Shown here: one piece after another, positions 44,366 to 54,330 of the stretch
Layout: the number at the start of each line of letters is the position of its first letter
How positions within the stretch are numbered: the stretch's first letter is position 1
DNA from: Aeoliella mucimassa
GTDB lineage: Bacteria; Planctomycetota; Planctomycetia; Pirellulales; Lacipirellulaceae
Reading direction: 5' to 3'
NCBI RefSeq assembly: GCF_007748035.1
Contig: NZ_CP036278.1
Coordinates: 6,200,001 to 6,264,000, forward strand
DNA length: 64,000 bases
The notes under the pieces: generated by a model
Told to the model about the DNA's origin: nothing
The model's input: only the letters and a program-made list of their open reading frames with translations
The model's database searches: none
Position numbers and translations under genes: made by a program

Positions 44366-47059
44366 CTACTCTGCAGCCGGCGTTTCGGTCGGCTCGTCGT
44401 CGAGCTCTTCGGCTGGCACGCGGACGATCGCGGTGAGCGTATCGTCGTCGCCGAGGGTCATGATGTTTACCCCTTGGGTGTTACGACCAATGGTGCCGAT
44501 GTCGCTAGCTTTGATGCGTTGGATCTTGCCGCGAGCGGTCATCATCAAGAGCTCATCGTCGTCGTTCACGCGGGCGATGCCAATCACAGGACCGTTGCGA
44601 TCGGTGGTCTTGATATCGCGAAGCCCCTTACCGCCGCGGTTTTGCGTACGGTACTTGAACGAGCTCGACGCTTCGTCCTCTTCACCATTGGTGGTGTCGT
44701 CTTCGGGTTCTTCACTCGTTGCGTTTGGCCCGAATGGGGTACGCTTGCCAAAGCCATGCTCGGTAGCGGTGAGCAGCGTAGCCTCGGGGTCGGTCACTAC
44801 CATGCCGGCCAGGAAATCTCCCTTGGTCAGGTTAATGCCCTTCACGCCGCTAGCGTTGCGACCCATGGGACGGGCGTCGGCTTCGCTGAACCGAATGGCC
44901 ATGCCCTTGGCGGTGGCCAGCAACAGTTCGTCGCCAGGATGCACCAGCGAGACGTCGACCAGCTCATCCCCTTCCTTCAGCTTGATGGCGATGATGCCGG
45001 TCTTCATCGGGCGGCTGTAGGCCTTGAGCTCAGTCTTCTTCACCAGGCCTTGGCGGGTAGCCATCACCAGGTAGCAATCGGGCTGCGACAAGTCGCGAAT
45101 CGCGCGGCAGTCGGCGATTTTCTCCCCTTCGGCCAGATTCAGCAGGTTCACGATCGCCCGACCTTTGCTCTCGCGCGAGAGGGCAGGAAGATTGTAGACT
45201 TTTTGCCAGTACACTTTACCGAAGTTCGTGAAGAACAGCAGGTAATCGTGCGTGCTAGTGACAAACAGGTGCTCGACGGGATCGTCGTCGTCGACAGTCG
45301 CTCCCTTGATGCCTTTGCCACCCCGGCGCTGGGCCCGGTAGGTGCTGGCCGGCGTGCGTTTGATGTAGCCGTTGTGCGAAATGGAAACCACCATCGTTTC
45401 TTCTTCGATGAGGTCTTCCATGTTGACTTCGCCGATCTCTTCGCCGGAGATTTCTGTGCGACGATCGTCGGCGTACCGCGAGTTCATCAGCTCTTCCATC
45501 TCTTCGCGAATCATCGCGTAGATGCGAGCCTCGTCGGCCAGAATCGACATGTACTCGGCAATCTGCTTGAGCAACTCGGCATGCTCGTCGGCGAGCTTCT
45601 CTTGCTCGAGATTCACCAACTGACCGAGCGTCATCTTCAGGATCGCGTCGGCTTGCACCGGAGTCAGCGAGTACTCTTCGGCTACCCCGCGTTCGTCCTG
45701 GAACTGGGCGTAGCCTTCGTCGCCGAGGGCGCGACGCAACAATGCGCCGGGCGTCTTGATCTGCATCAACGCCTGCTTGGCCTCGGGCTGCGTCTTCGAC
45801 GCCCGAATCACGCGAATCACTTCGTCGATGTTCGCATGGGCCAACAGCAAACCTTGAACCGTGTGCTTGCGACGCCGTGCGCGGGCGAGCAAGAACTGGG
45901 TCCTGCGGCGGATCACGATCACGCGGTGTCGCAGGAACTCCTGCAACATCTCCTTGAGGTTCAGCACCCGCGGCTTGCCGTCGACCAGGGCGAGGAAGAT
46001 CACGCTAATCGTGTCCTGCAGCGGCGAGTACTTATAGAGCTGATTGAGCACGATATCGGGATCGCCATCGCGTTTGAGCTCGATGATAATCCGCACCGGC
46101 TCTTTCAGATCGCTCTCGTCGCGAACGTCGCTGATGCCGCCGACCTTGCCTTCGCTCGCCAGCGTGGCGATCTTCTTCACCATCGCGTCGCGGGTTTGCT
46201 GGTAAGGAATGTCGTGGATGACGATGCGGGTGCGTTTGCCCTTTTCCTCCACACTGGTCCGCGAGCGAACCACCACGGTGCTACGGCCGGTTTGGTAGCC
46301 TTTGAGAATGCCACTGCGGCCGCAAATGATGCCGCCGGTGGGGAAGTCGGGACCTTGGATGTGATCCATCAACCCGATGATGCTCACTTCGGGATCGTCG
46401 ATCAAAGCGATGATGCCGGAGCAGACTTCGCGGAGGTTATGCGGCGGAATGCTGGTAGCCATCCCCACCGCGATACCGCCGGAACCGTTCACCATCAGGT
46501 TGGGGAACTTCGAGGGAAGCACCACCGGCTCCAGGCGACTTTCGTCGTAGGTCGGCACGAAGTCGACCGTGTCGAGCTTGAGATCATCGAGCATCATCGA
46601 CGCGACGGGCGACAACCGGGCTTCGGTATATCGCATAGCCGCTGGCGGCAGGCCGGCGATGCTGCCAAAGTTACCCTGCTTGTCGATCAGCACGCTCCGC
46701 AAGTTCCACTCCTGGGCCATGCGGACCAAGGTGGGGTAAATCACGCTTTCACCGTGCGGGTGGTAGTTACCACTCGTATCACCCGAGATCTTCGCACACT
46801 TCACCCGAGACGCCCCCGGGCCGAGGTTCAAGTCGTTCATGGCGACGAGAATACGACGCTGCGAGGGCTTCAGGCCGTCGCGAACATCGGGCAAAGCTCG
46901 GCTGACAATCACGCTCATCGCGTACGTCAGGTAGCTGTCTTTCAGCTCGTCTTCGATCGGCAAATCGATTAGCCGGGCAGCAATGGCCGCCTCTTCAGGA
47001 CTACCCTGTGCTTCCGCGCCAGCACCAGTTTCTTCCGGCTCGTTTGTCTCGTCTGCCAC
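44366..47059 (-). CDS. gyrA: DNA gyrase subunit A
   Basis: 897 aa, in the family range. It cuts and rejoins DNA in the ATP-driven introduction of negative supercoils with GyrB. Features: start of the breakage domain with [16 protein letters not shown], the quinolone region [17 protein letters not shown] (about 100-116), the catalytic Tyr in [11 protein letters not shown] (about 144), the long coiled-coil gate, and the GyrA box QRRGGKG (after ASTYRA), which marks gyrase rather than topoisomerase IV. The C-terminal pinwheel follows, with an acidic low-complexity insert (about 795-815) and an acidic tail. The residue that matches E. coli Asp87 is Pro. No gyrB is in the window. Confidence 0.97.
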   Translation of the reverse strand: MADETNEPEETGAGAEAQGSPEEAAIAARLIDLPIEDELKDSYLTYAMSVIVSRALPDVRDGLKPSQRRILVAMNDLNLGPGASRVKCAKISGDTSGNYHPHGESVIYPTLVRMAQEWNLRSVLIDKQGNFGSIAGLPPAAMRYTEARLSPVASMMLDDLKLDTVDFVPTYDESRLEPVVLPSKFPNLMVNGSGGIAVGMATSIPPHNLREVCSGIIALIDDPEVSIIGLMDHIQGPDFPTGGIICGRSGILKGYQTGRSTVVVRSRTSVEEKGKRTRIVIHDIPYQQTRDAMVKKIATLASEGKVGGISDVRDESDLKEPVRIIIELKRDGDPDIVLNQLYKYSPLQDTISVIFLALVDGKPRVLNLKEMLQEFLRHRVIVIRRRTQFLLARARRRKHTVQGLLLAHANIDEVIRVIRASKTQPEAKQALMQIKTPGALLRRALGDEGYAQFQDERGVAEEYSLTPVQADAILKMTLGQLVNLEQEKLADEHAELLKQIAEYMSILADEARIYAMIREEMEELMNSRYADDRRTEISGEEIGEVNMEDLIEEETMVVSISHNGYIKRTPASTYRAQRRGGKGIKGATVDDDDPVEHLFVTSTHDYLLFFTNFGKVYWQKVYNLPALSRESKGRAIVNLLNLAEGEKIADCRAIRDLSQPDCYLVMATRQGLVKKTELKAYSRPMKTGIIAIKLKEGDELVDVSLVHPGDELLLATAKGMAIRFSEADARPMGRNASGVKGINLTKGDFLAGMVVTDPEATLLTATEHGFGKRTPFGPNATSEEPEDDTTNGEEDEASSSFKYRTQNRGGKGLRDIKTTDRNGPVIGIARVNDDDELLMMTARGKIQRIKASDIGTIGRNTQGVNIMTLGDDDTLTAIVRVPAEELDDEPTETPAAE

Positions 47060-47530
47060 GTTGGTTCATCCTTGCGAAAAGGGAGTAGGAGTAAGCCCGT
47101 ATTCTACCGTTTTTTGGCCTGAATCACAACGAGCGGAGCCTCGTGAACCACCCCCTGGATCGCGGTGTTTTTGGCTGTTTTCCGCCTATTTTCCCCAATC
47201 GGGAAAAGCAAGCCATGGCGCCAGCGAACTATGTCGTAGGCGCTCGTCGCGCTACGGGGGGACTCCATGCCATCAACTACCCGAGAACGGTACATCCGGC
47301 ATGGTCGCTCCGCTTTGCCAGCACACAACCATTGGGGGACATTTTCCGTACAAGTAGCGTGGCCCGACCAATCGGCTCGGCAGTAGAATGGGAGCTAGCG
47401 AAGCTCGTCATCCATTGCGCTGTGCTCAGGTCGCCGAAGTCCCACGCTCCAAGCCTGCAAATGGCTGCAGGTGCGCCGGCCCGCGACGAGATTGCACGAC
47501 CGATCCACTTACTCTTTGTTCTCTCCACGA
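47060..47530. other. Divergent intergenic region
   Basis: 471 bp between gyrA (minus) and the alpha-toroid protein (plus). It must carry both promoters. I could not identify -10/-35 boxes with confidence and saw no RNA gene. Short open frames across it have no domain. Confidence 0.4.
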
Positions 47531-49270
47531 ATGCCAACCAAACAACCGACAGCCGACGCGCCGACCCTCGACCCAGGGGTCGACGCGTGCGCGTGCCCCG
47601 ACTGCGGCATGCCGATGTCGGTACGGCTGTGGTTGCGTACGGCCGACTGCCTGCGGTGTGGCACTTCGATTTCGCTCGAGTATTTGCCGATCGCTCCGTC
47701 GACAGCCAAAGCGAATAGTCGCCGAAAGCAAGCCAGCGAGCAGGCAACTCCCGCGCCGCAGCTTACTCCTCAGTCGGCTTTGCCGAGCGCGGTTGCGGTA
47801 GACGACATTCCGTTGATCAACGTCACCGCTCCGCCGCGAATTGCCTCTCGGGCCAAGCAACTGATGCGCAGCTTGCATCAACTGCTCGCCTGCTTGATGA
47901 GTATTCTGGCTCACCTGCTGATGCTCCTGCTGCTGGCGATCCTCGGTTGGGGGAGCTTGCCGGTGGAAGATCCTGCAATCGAACTCAGCGTGGTATTCGA
48001 TAAGGACGAGCGCGAGGGAGACGAACTGAGCCAGTCGATTCAGACCGTTGGCTTTGAAGTACCACTGGAAGACGTCGATACACCCGAAGAGCAAGAAGCC
48101 GAGCGTTGGGCCAAGGACCTGGCGATCGAAGATCCGGCCGATGCGCCGAACTTGCCGCCGCTCGATCGAGTGGCCGATCGTCTGGTTTCCAACAATCCCT
48201 ACGATCGGATGCTGTCGGCCCGCGACCCGAGAATTCGCCAGAAGGTGCTCGAGGCCGAAGGAGGAACCAACCTCACCGAAGCCGCAGTGGCTAAAGCGCT
48301 CCGCTGGCTGGCGCTGCATCAAAACAACGACGGCAGCTGGTCGCTCGATCGATTCGATCACGCGGGCGAGTGCAATGGTCGCTGTCACGATCGGGCGAGC
48401 ATGCATAGCGACGAGGGGGCAACCGCGCTGGCGCTGCAAGCGATGCTCGGTGCGGGGCAAACCCACCGCACCGGAATCTATCGCGACACGGTGAGCCATG
48501 GCCTGCAGTACTTACTGTTCGCCCAGAGTGCGAATGGCAGTTTGGCCACCGAGAGCGATCGCAACGCGGGCATGTACTCGCACGCCCTGGCAACCATCGC
48601 CTTGGCCGATGCCTACGCTCTGACCGGCGACGAAATGCTACACGACCCCGCGCAGCGGGCGGTGAACTTTCTGGTGCACGCTCAGCACTCCGCTGGTGGC
48701 TGGCGATACGTGCCTGGCGAACGGGGCGACCTGAGTGTCACCGGCTGGCAACTCATGGCCTTGCACTCGGCCAGGGCAGCCGGCCTGCGAGTGGAACCAG
48801 GTACGCTGGCCCAGGCGAGCCGTTTTCTCGATCAAGTGCAGACCGACCGCATCGGATCGATGTACGCTTACCAGCCAGGGCAGCGGGACACGCCGGCCAT
48901 GACTGCCGAAGGGTTACTATCTCGCATCTACTTGGGTTGGAAACAGGACGAGCCCGGCTTGCGCGAAGGGGTCCGCGAGCTGGTGCGCCGCCACCCGGTA
49001 AATCATCGCCAACCGAACATCTACTACTGGTACTACGGCACCCAGTTGGTGCACCACTGGGGCGGGCGGGAATGGCGCACCTGGAACGAAGCAATGTCCG
49101 ACGCCCTGGTCACTTCGCAGGTGCGTGTTGGTCATGCTGCGGGTAGCTGGGACCCGAACACCCCGCACGGCGGACAGGGGGGCCGACTTTACATGACCGT
49201 ATTGGCCACGTGTACGCTCGAAGTGTACTATCGGCACGCCCCGCTGTTCCGCAAAATAAAGCTCGACTAG
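47531..49270 (+). CDS. Zinc-ribbon membrane protein with terpenoid-cyclase-like alpha-toroid
   Basis: 579 aa from ATG 47531. An N-terminal zinc ribbon (CACPDCGMPMSV ... CLRCGTSI), a linker, one transmembrane helix (about 122-143, LLACLMSILAHLLMLLLLAILGWG), an acidic stretch, then a soluble alpha/alpha toroid. The last has repeats such as ALRWLALHQNNDGSWSLDRFDH, GLQYLLFAQSANGSLATESD and AVNFLVHAQHSAGGWRYVPGERGDLSVTGWQLMAL, with the QW-like spacing of the squalene-cyclase/prenyltransferase fold. No DxDD motif is visible, so it is probably not a hopene cyclase. Role unknown. Confidence 0.75.
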   Translation: MPTKQPTADAPTLDPGVDACACPDCGMPMSVRLWLRTADCLRCGTSISLEYLPIAPSTAKANSRRKQASEQATPAPQLTPQSALPSAVAVDDIPLINVTAPPRIASRAKQLMRSLHQLLACLMSILAHLLMLLLLAILGWGSLPVEDPAIELSVVFDKDEREGDELSQSIQTVGFEVPLEDVDTPEEQEAERWAKDLAIEDPADAPNLPPLDRVADRLVSNNPYDRMLSARDPRIRQKVLEAEGGTNLTEAAVAKALRWLALHQNNDGSWSLDRFDHAGECNGRCHDRASMHSDEGATALALQAMLGAGQTHRTGIYRDTVSHGLQYLLFAQSANGSLATESDRNAGMYSHALATIALADAYALTGDEMLHDPAQRAVNFLVHAQHSAGGWRYVPGERGDLSVTGWQLMALHSARAAGLRVEPGTLAQASRFLDQVQTDRIGSMYAYQPGQRDTPAMTAEGLLSRIYLGWKQDEPGLREGVRELVRRHPVNHRQPNIYYWYYGTQLVHHWGGREWRTWNEAMSDALVTSQVRVGHAAGSWDPNTPHGGQGGRLYMTVLATCTLEVYYRHAPLFRKIKLD

Positions 49271-49285
49271 GCGAACTCCGGCTGG

Positions 49286-51385
49286 CTACCGATCCACGCG
49301 GTCAAGCTTCAGGTAGTCGAGGCCAAACATCCCTCGCTGAATCGCCTTTGCGTCGTGGCCGGTGATGCGTACCGTGAGTCGATTGGTTCCCTCGAGCAAG
49401 TCGAAGGTGCCAAGCTCACCCTGGTGGGTGGTGACCTGGGTATCGTAGCCGTTGAGTGACAACGCCTTCTCGTCGTTCACCAACAAGTCGACCTTGGCGT
49501 AGTCGGGAGCCTTGGTGTAGCCGAACTCCACGCGGTACTTGCCCGCTTGCTCCACGGGGAACTCGACGACCAGCTCGTCGCCTTCCGCAGCTTCGCGCCA
49601 CCACAGTTGGGCCTCGTTGCTCCAGCGCCAGGTGCCGCTACGTTGCTGCGTAGTCACTCCAGCGGTCTTGCTGGCTACCTTCAGGTTCTCGCCTTCGAGC
49701 GCCCCTTCGATGGCAAACAACGTGCCGAGCTGAGCCCGCGAACGCATGATCTCGCGAGCGGCCGCTTCGGCATCGGGCTGAATGTTGCAGGTCGCTCCTG
49801 GGCGGGCGTAGAAAAACACCGTGGGGGCGTAGTTCACTTTGGTCGACGCCCAGTGCCAGAGTTCCATGTCGAACTTGATCGACTTGGTAAACGGAATCGC
49901 ATCGAGTGCGCGATAGCGACTATTCACTGAGAATCCGCCGGCCACGTTGCCATCGCCGGTTGGTTGGGCGTGGAATGGTGCGGCAAACTTGGTCGGCATG
50001 CACCACGCGTAGCCGTAGTAGTCTTCGGTGCCGGTGCCGATGTGCGAGGGGAAGGTCTCTCCGTCGACGTAGATCTTCTCGTCCCCTTCGCCCCACCAGG
50101 CGGCCGCGCCGTTGAACACGGTCAGCGTATCACCGGCATAGACACCCTGCCCTTCGATGGTGGCGTAGTTCACGTCGTACGCAGCGTCGCCCGGGCGATC
50201 GGCCCCTACCCAGGTATCGACCTTGTAGAGTTCGTGCCAAACGGAGTGGAAGTGCATGGAGCGGTCGTCCCATTGCCAGGAGGAAGCCTTGGCTTGAAAC
50301 GCGACTTGCACCGGTTGAGTGCCAAGGTTTTTGAGCGAGAAATTAGCCGACTTCTTAAACGGCATTACCCAGTGGCAAACCAAGGTGCCATCGGAGTTCA
50401 TCTGCGTATTGTACGAACGATACTCCGACGGTTGGTAGCCAATGCCAAAGAACTCGCCAACCGGACACCAGACACAAGGCTCACCGTCGAACTCGATCTT
50501 CAGCACCGTAGAACGCAAGGCTTGCGGCAAGTCGTCGGCTTCAAGTTTCAGAGAGAGTTCACGAATCGCCTGGCTGCCGGTGAACTCTCCCTCGATGCTC
50601 TTGCCAGCGGCGAGCGTCGCCTGCGATTCTGCCGAGCTGTTTGCCTGAGGAGCAAACTCTTCGAGCAACACGTCTTGAGCTTTTCTCACCGCCGGTTTCG
50701 CCTCGGCAAGCTTCTCCATCGAGAACGACTCGACCTCGGTTTCCGGCGCGTACGTGCGGTAGTTGATTTGATAGTAAAGCGCTTCGCCCTGGCGGGCGCC
50801 GATATCCATGAGCACGTCGGTGGAGTAGGTCACCTTGCAATGCTTCGCGTACGGAATCGGCAAGTACAGGTTATGCCCACGGCGGCGATAGTCGGTCTCC
50901 GGCGAAACACCCTGCGACAGCGGAGCACCCGCCAGCAGCCCTTGATCGATCACCTGTTGAATCGGCCCTTCGATGGCCGGCGTGTCGCTGCCATCGAGAT
51001 AGACGCGCAGCGTGCCGTTCGAGAAGGGTTTGCCTTGCGGGCCATGCCAGGTTGCCCACAAACGCACGATGGCTCCTGGACCTTCTTGGTCCATCATCAC
51101 GAACTCTTTGCGGAGCTTGCCATCGACTTCGCGCTCTTCGATCCGCACCCATTGGCTGCGATCGGCGTTTGCCATCCAGCTATTGTGATCGTCCGGTTCG
51201 ACCGTGTTGCGATCGTAGCTCGACGCCTGACTGCAGGTGTAGCTCGGCTCGGGCAAGCGGGCCAGGGTATCGCGATTGGTCATCTCGCCGAGGAGCGACT
51301 CGAGCGTCACCGGCTCGGCCGTTGCGAGGGAACTTCCACCAACCAGCAGGAGCAGCGCTAAACACCACCGCCATTCAGTACGCAT
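49286..51385 (-). CDS. GH172-like (DUF2961) secreted glycoside hydrolase
   Basis: 699 aa from ATG 51385, giving a signal peptide (MRTEWRWCLALLLLVGGSSLATA). The DUF2961/GH172 blocks are present: MMDQEGPGAIVRLWATWHGP, CVWCPVGEFFGIGYQPSEYRSYNT, VCHWVMPFKKSANFSLKNLG, and FPSHIGTGTEDYYGYAWCMPTKFAAPFH. A further beta-sandwich follows (GTWRWSNEAQLWWREAAEGD ... YRVEFGYTKAPDYAKVDLLVND). Characterised GH172 enzymes act on alpha-D-arabinofuranosides or fructofuranosides; the substrate here cannot be told. Convergent with the toroid gene. Confidence 0.85.
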   Translation of the reverse strand: MRTEWRWCLALLLLVGGSSLATAEPVTLESLLGEMTNRDTLARLPEPSYTCSQASSYDRNTVEPDDHNSWMANADRSQWVRIEEREVDGKLRKEFVMMDQEGPGAIVRLWATWHGPQGKPFSNGTLRVYLDGSDTPAIEGPIQQVIDQGLLAGAPLSQGVSPETDYRRRGHNLYLPIPYAKHCKVTYSTDVLMDIGARQGEALYYQINYRTYAPETEVESFSMEKLAEAKPAVRKAQDVLLEEFAPQANSSAESQATLAAGKSIEGEFTGSQAIRELSLKLEADDLPQALRSTVLKIEFDGEPCVWCPVGEFFGIGYQPSEYRSYNTQMNSDGTLVCHWVMPFKKSANFSLKNLGTQPVQVAFQAKASSWQWDDRSMHFHSVWHELYKVDTWVGADRPGDAAYDVNYATIEGQGVYAGDTLTVFNGAAAWWGEGDEKIYVDGETFPSHIGTGTEDYYGYAWCMPTKFAAPFHAQPTGDGNVAGGFSVNSRYRALDAIPFTKSIKFDMELWHWASTKVNYAPTVFFYARPGATCNIQPDAEAAAREIMRSRAQLGTLFAIEGALEGENLKVASKTAGVTTQQRSGTWRWSNEAQLWWREAAEGDELVVEFPVEQAGKYRVEFGYTKAPDYAKVDLLVNDEKALSLNGYDTQVTTHQGELGTFDLLEGTNRLTVRITGHDAKAIQRGMFGLDYLKLDRVDR

Positions 51386-51596
51386 TGCAGACTCCACCTG
51401 AGAGAGATAACGAAACGGACACTCGCGGCGAGGCACCGCTCGCCGACCGCTTCGCTTATGGTATCGCGCACCGGGGACTGGATGGGACTGGAATCCGCTC
51501 GGATCGAATTTTTCTCAGAGTGAGCTTAGAGAGACCTAATTAGGCGACCAACCGCCGGGCGACGGCGTTGCATTCACCATCGCTTTACCCGTGCAA

Positions 51597-51980
51597 CTAC
51601 TTTACCGGCGAGTGCACCGCCTGCTGCAAGGTCTTCCATCCCAGCAAGCAGCACTTCTGGCGATTCGGGGTGAGCTTCGCTCCGAACAGCTCCAGCATGT
51701 CTTCGGCGCGATATGACATCGCCTCTTGCACGGTCTTGCCGTACATCTCTTCGAGCAGCATCGAGGCCGACGCCTGGCTGATCACGCAGCCATCGCCTTG
51801 GAAGTAGCAATCGCGAATCTTGCCCTCATCGTCCAGTTCGAGCTCGATCCGCACGATGTCGCCGCACAGCGGATTTTTCTCCTCGTGGGCGTGGGTCGCC
51901 CCGTCGAGATGGCCGCGGTGGAACGGATCTTCGTAGTGATCGAGGATATGTTCCTGGTAGATTTCTTCTTCGTTGGGCAT
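51597..51980 (-). CDS. Fe-S cluster assembly scaffold, SufU/IscU-like
   Basis: 127 aa from ATG 51980. Ligands are Cys39 with Asp41 (NPLCGD), Cys65 (GDGCVISQASASML) and Cys110-Cys111 (RQKCCLLGW). The Cys65-Cys110 distance is short, as in IscU, and lacks the insertion typical of Bacillus SufU, while the ISQAS motif is SufU-like. It takes up sulfide and iron to build [Fe-S] clusters for transfer. No sufS, sufB, sufC or sufD is beside it; they must lie elsewhere. Confidence 0.9.
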   Translation of the reverse strand: MPNEEEIYQEHILDHYEDPFHRGHLDGATHAHEEKNPLCGDIVRIELELDDEGKIRDCYFQGDGCVISQASASMLLEEMYGKTVQEAMSYRAEDMLELFGAKLTPNRQKCCLLGWKTLQQAVHSPVK

Positions 51981-52188
51981 ATCTGCTTCGTAGGACGTAG
52001 TCGTTCGCTGGGGGAATCTGGACCAATAGGCCCGCATTATTTACCAGTTTAGTGGTTTAGTTCCAGTTGGCAAACCAACTCCTCGGCGATTCGAAGCTGG
52101 AAGCATCGCTGAATCTTGTGTACGCTTGAGGTTACCCGCTAACTAAACTTTTTTTCGCTTGTCTTGCTTATCTTCGGGGGAGCACTTG

Positions 52189-54330
52189 ATGACCCGGCCC
52201 ACTCAACCTATTTGTTGGACATTTCTGCTGTTGGGCTGCTGCTGGTTGGTTGCGGCCCCCCCTGCCGAGGCCCAGCAACAAGGGTACAACCGCGGCGATC
52301 GCGTGGAGGTCAACCGGGGCGACGACTGGTCGCCCGGCACCGTGACCGGCTATCGCGGGTCGCGTATCACGGTACTCCTGGACGACGACGGTTCGCACGG
52401 CGACATTTCGGCTGATATGCTCGAAAAGCGACTCACTCGCTCGTATTTCTCGTCCGACCTGCGGCCGCTCCGCAGCGAGCCCGCTGCTGCCGCCAATTCC
52501 CCGACGCGGTCGCCCCCCGCGATGAGGCCCGCTGCCCCCCCCTCGGCTCAAAGTCCGTTTGACCTGGCAGAGTCGACTGCCGAGAGCCGCACCTGGAAAG
52601 ATCAATCGGGGCGCTTCTCGATCGAAGCCTCCTACGGCGGAATGAACGGCGACAAGGTCGTTTTGCAGAAGGTCGATGGCTCGACGATCGAGGTTCCGCT
52701 CGACAAACTCTCCGACGCCGATCAAGACTTCGTGAACTCTCAAAGCGAAGCTTCCGAAAACCCGTTTGCCGTGGCCCCCAGCACTCGGCCAGCCATGGGA
52801 GGTAACTCGTCGCAACAACTTCGCGTCGGCGATCGCAGCGACGCGAAGCGAATCGTACCGCAATCGTTCACCGAGTGGACCTTTGTGCCCGAAGGGGCCC
52901 CGCCGGCGAAGGTCGCCGCGCGCTCCAAGCCGGTGAGTCTCGGATCGATCCCCGACTCCGATCCCTTTTTCGAAGACGTCATGTCGTGCGACTTATCGGC
53001 GTCGGGCGATCGCGCGATCGTCGCACGCAAACAAGGAAGCGTTGGCCGAGACGAAGCGGTTTACTTGGAATACATCAACCTGACGTCAGGTAAATCGCTG
53101 GGGCTCTGTCCGCTTCCTCCCAAGAACGAAGTGCTATCGGTCGACGCCGAAACGGGTCGTGTGGTTTATGGAGAAGTGGAATTCGGTCGAGGTGCCACGG
53201 AACTGACCATCGGCGAACTCAACGGCAACCAACTGACCCCGCTCGTTACCTGGGAGCCTTACGGAGCCGCGCAGCGCGAGCACGAACGTCGCATCGAGAA
53301 CGCATGGTTTATCGGCGATGGTCTAGTCATGACTCTCGGTAGTCATAACAACGCATTAACCCTTTGGGATGCCACCACCGCCAAAGCGATTGCTGAGTTG
53401 CCCGTCAGTATGTCGTTTGGCGACGACGACGTGACCATCAGTCCCGACTCTCGCTATCTCGCACTCAAGACCGATAAGAGCATCGCGATTATCGATCTCG
53501 ATACACAAGAACATGTCGCTTCGATTAGTACGGGAGAGATTTCCGCTATATTTCTCGATACCATCGCGTTCAGGGCCGACAACCAAATGATGGCCATCGG
53601 CTTTCATCAAGGCATCCTGATCGTGAATCTGCAGACCGGCAAGATTGAGCAGGTGTTCGACCACAGCACTCACTTCCCCCATTCGTCGCTGGTATGGGCG
53701 GGCAATTTGCTGCTGCATCGCAATGCTTATGTGTACGACTGGCAACGCAAGATCTTGTTGTGGGAACTCGAGGGACTAAGAAGTCACACCACCAAGAGCA
53801 GCCTAAAGAACGGCCTGCTTTGCGTGGTGCCCAAGAACCACGACGGCCCACCGGTGCTTCGCACGCTCGAACTTCCCTCGCCCGCGATGATTGCCATGCA
53901 GGAGAAGCTAGGCGCGCCGGAAGACCTTATCGTCGCTTCGGCCGGCGATCGTGTATCGCTGAAGCTCGACATCGACGAACGGGTGATCTCCGCCGAAACC
54001 GTACGTCAGGCGGTCACGGCCAATCTTGAGGAAGCAGGCTACGTGGTCGGCGACGGATCGGATCTGGTAGTGACCGCGGTCTGCAAGAAGCTCCCTTCAC
54101 AAACCATCAAAATCAATATGGGTCCTGACCGGTTTCGTGCTCGGCCGGAAGACATCGTCGAACGCACCATCACCCCACACCCCTCCTCGCTCACCTTGAC
54201 CTACCGTGGTAAGAAAATTTGGGGGCATGGCAACATGGGTAAACCTGGCATGACCATCTGGATGGACGAGAACGAGTCGGTCGACCAGGCGCTACAGCGG
54301 TTGACGACTCCTAATGGCCTTGTTGACTAA
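52189..54330 (+). CDS. SHD1-domain and beta-propeller protein, 3' end displaced by IS5 element
   Basis: As it stands, 713 aa from ATG 52189, ending GLVD supplied by the IS. A signal peptide (FLLLGCCWLVAAPPAEA), a small SH3-like part (RGDRVEVNRGDDWSPGTVTGYRG), a Pro/Ala linker, then an SLA1 homology domain 1 (RTWKDQSGRFSIEASYGGMNGDKVVLQKVDGSTIEVPLDKLSDADQDFV), common in planctomycete surface proteins, then a propeller of WD-like strands and a C-terminal beta domain. Deleting the IS and one target copy restores 40 more residues (TKLLTESKF...GGGSGGASF, stop at 55480-55482), for 749 aa. The insertion removes only the extreme C-terminus, so the protein may still fold. Confidence 0.82.
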   Translation: MTRPTQPICWTFLLLGCCWLVAAPPAEAQQQGYNRGDRVEVNRGDDWSPGTVTGYRGSRITVLLDDDGSHGDISADMLEKRLTRSYFSSDLRPLRSEPAAAANSPTRSPPAMRPAAPPSAQSPFDLAESTAESRTWKDQSGRFSIEASYGGMNGDKVVLQKVDGSTIEVPLDKLSDADQDFVNSQSEASENPFAVAPSTRPAMGGNSSQQLRVGDRSDAKRIVPQSFTEWTFVPEGAPPAKVAARSKPVSLGSIPDSDPFFEDVMSCDLSASGDRAIVARKQGSVGRDEAVYLEYINLTSGKSLGLCPLPPKNEVLSVDAETGRVVYGEVEFGRGATELTIGELNGNQLTPLVTWEPYGAAQREHERRIENAWFIGDGLVMTLGSHNNALTLWDATTAKAIAELPVSMSFGDDDVTISPDSRYLALKTDKSIAIIDLDTQEHVASISTGEISAIFLDTIAFRADNQMMAIGFHQGILIVNLQTGKIEQVFDHSTHFPHSSLVWAGNLLLHRNAYVYDWQRKILLWELEGLRSHTTKSSLKNGLLCVVPKNHDGPPVLRTLELPSPAMIAMQEKLGAPEDLIVASAGDRVSLKLDIDERVISAETVRQAVTANLEEAGYVVGDGSDLVVTAVCKKLPSQTIKINMGPDRFRARPEDIVERTITPHPSSLTLTYRGKKIWGHGNMGKPGMTIWMDENESVDQALQRLTTPNGLVD

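Noticed and set aside
44474-46972. 832-residue plus-strand frame opposite gyrA
   Set aside because: gyrA is certain on the minus strand; the mirror frame is an effect of high GC third positions.
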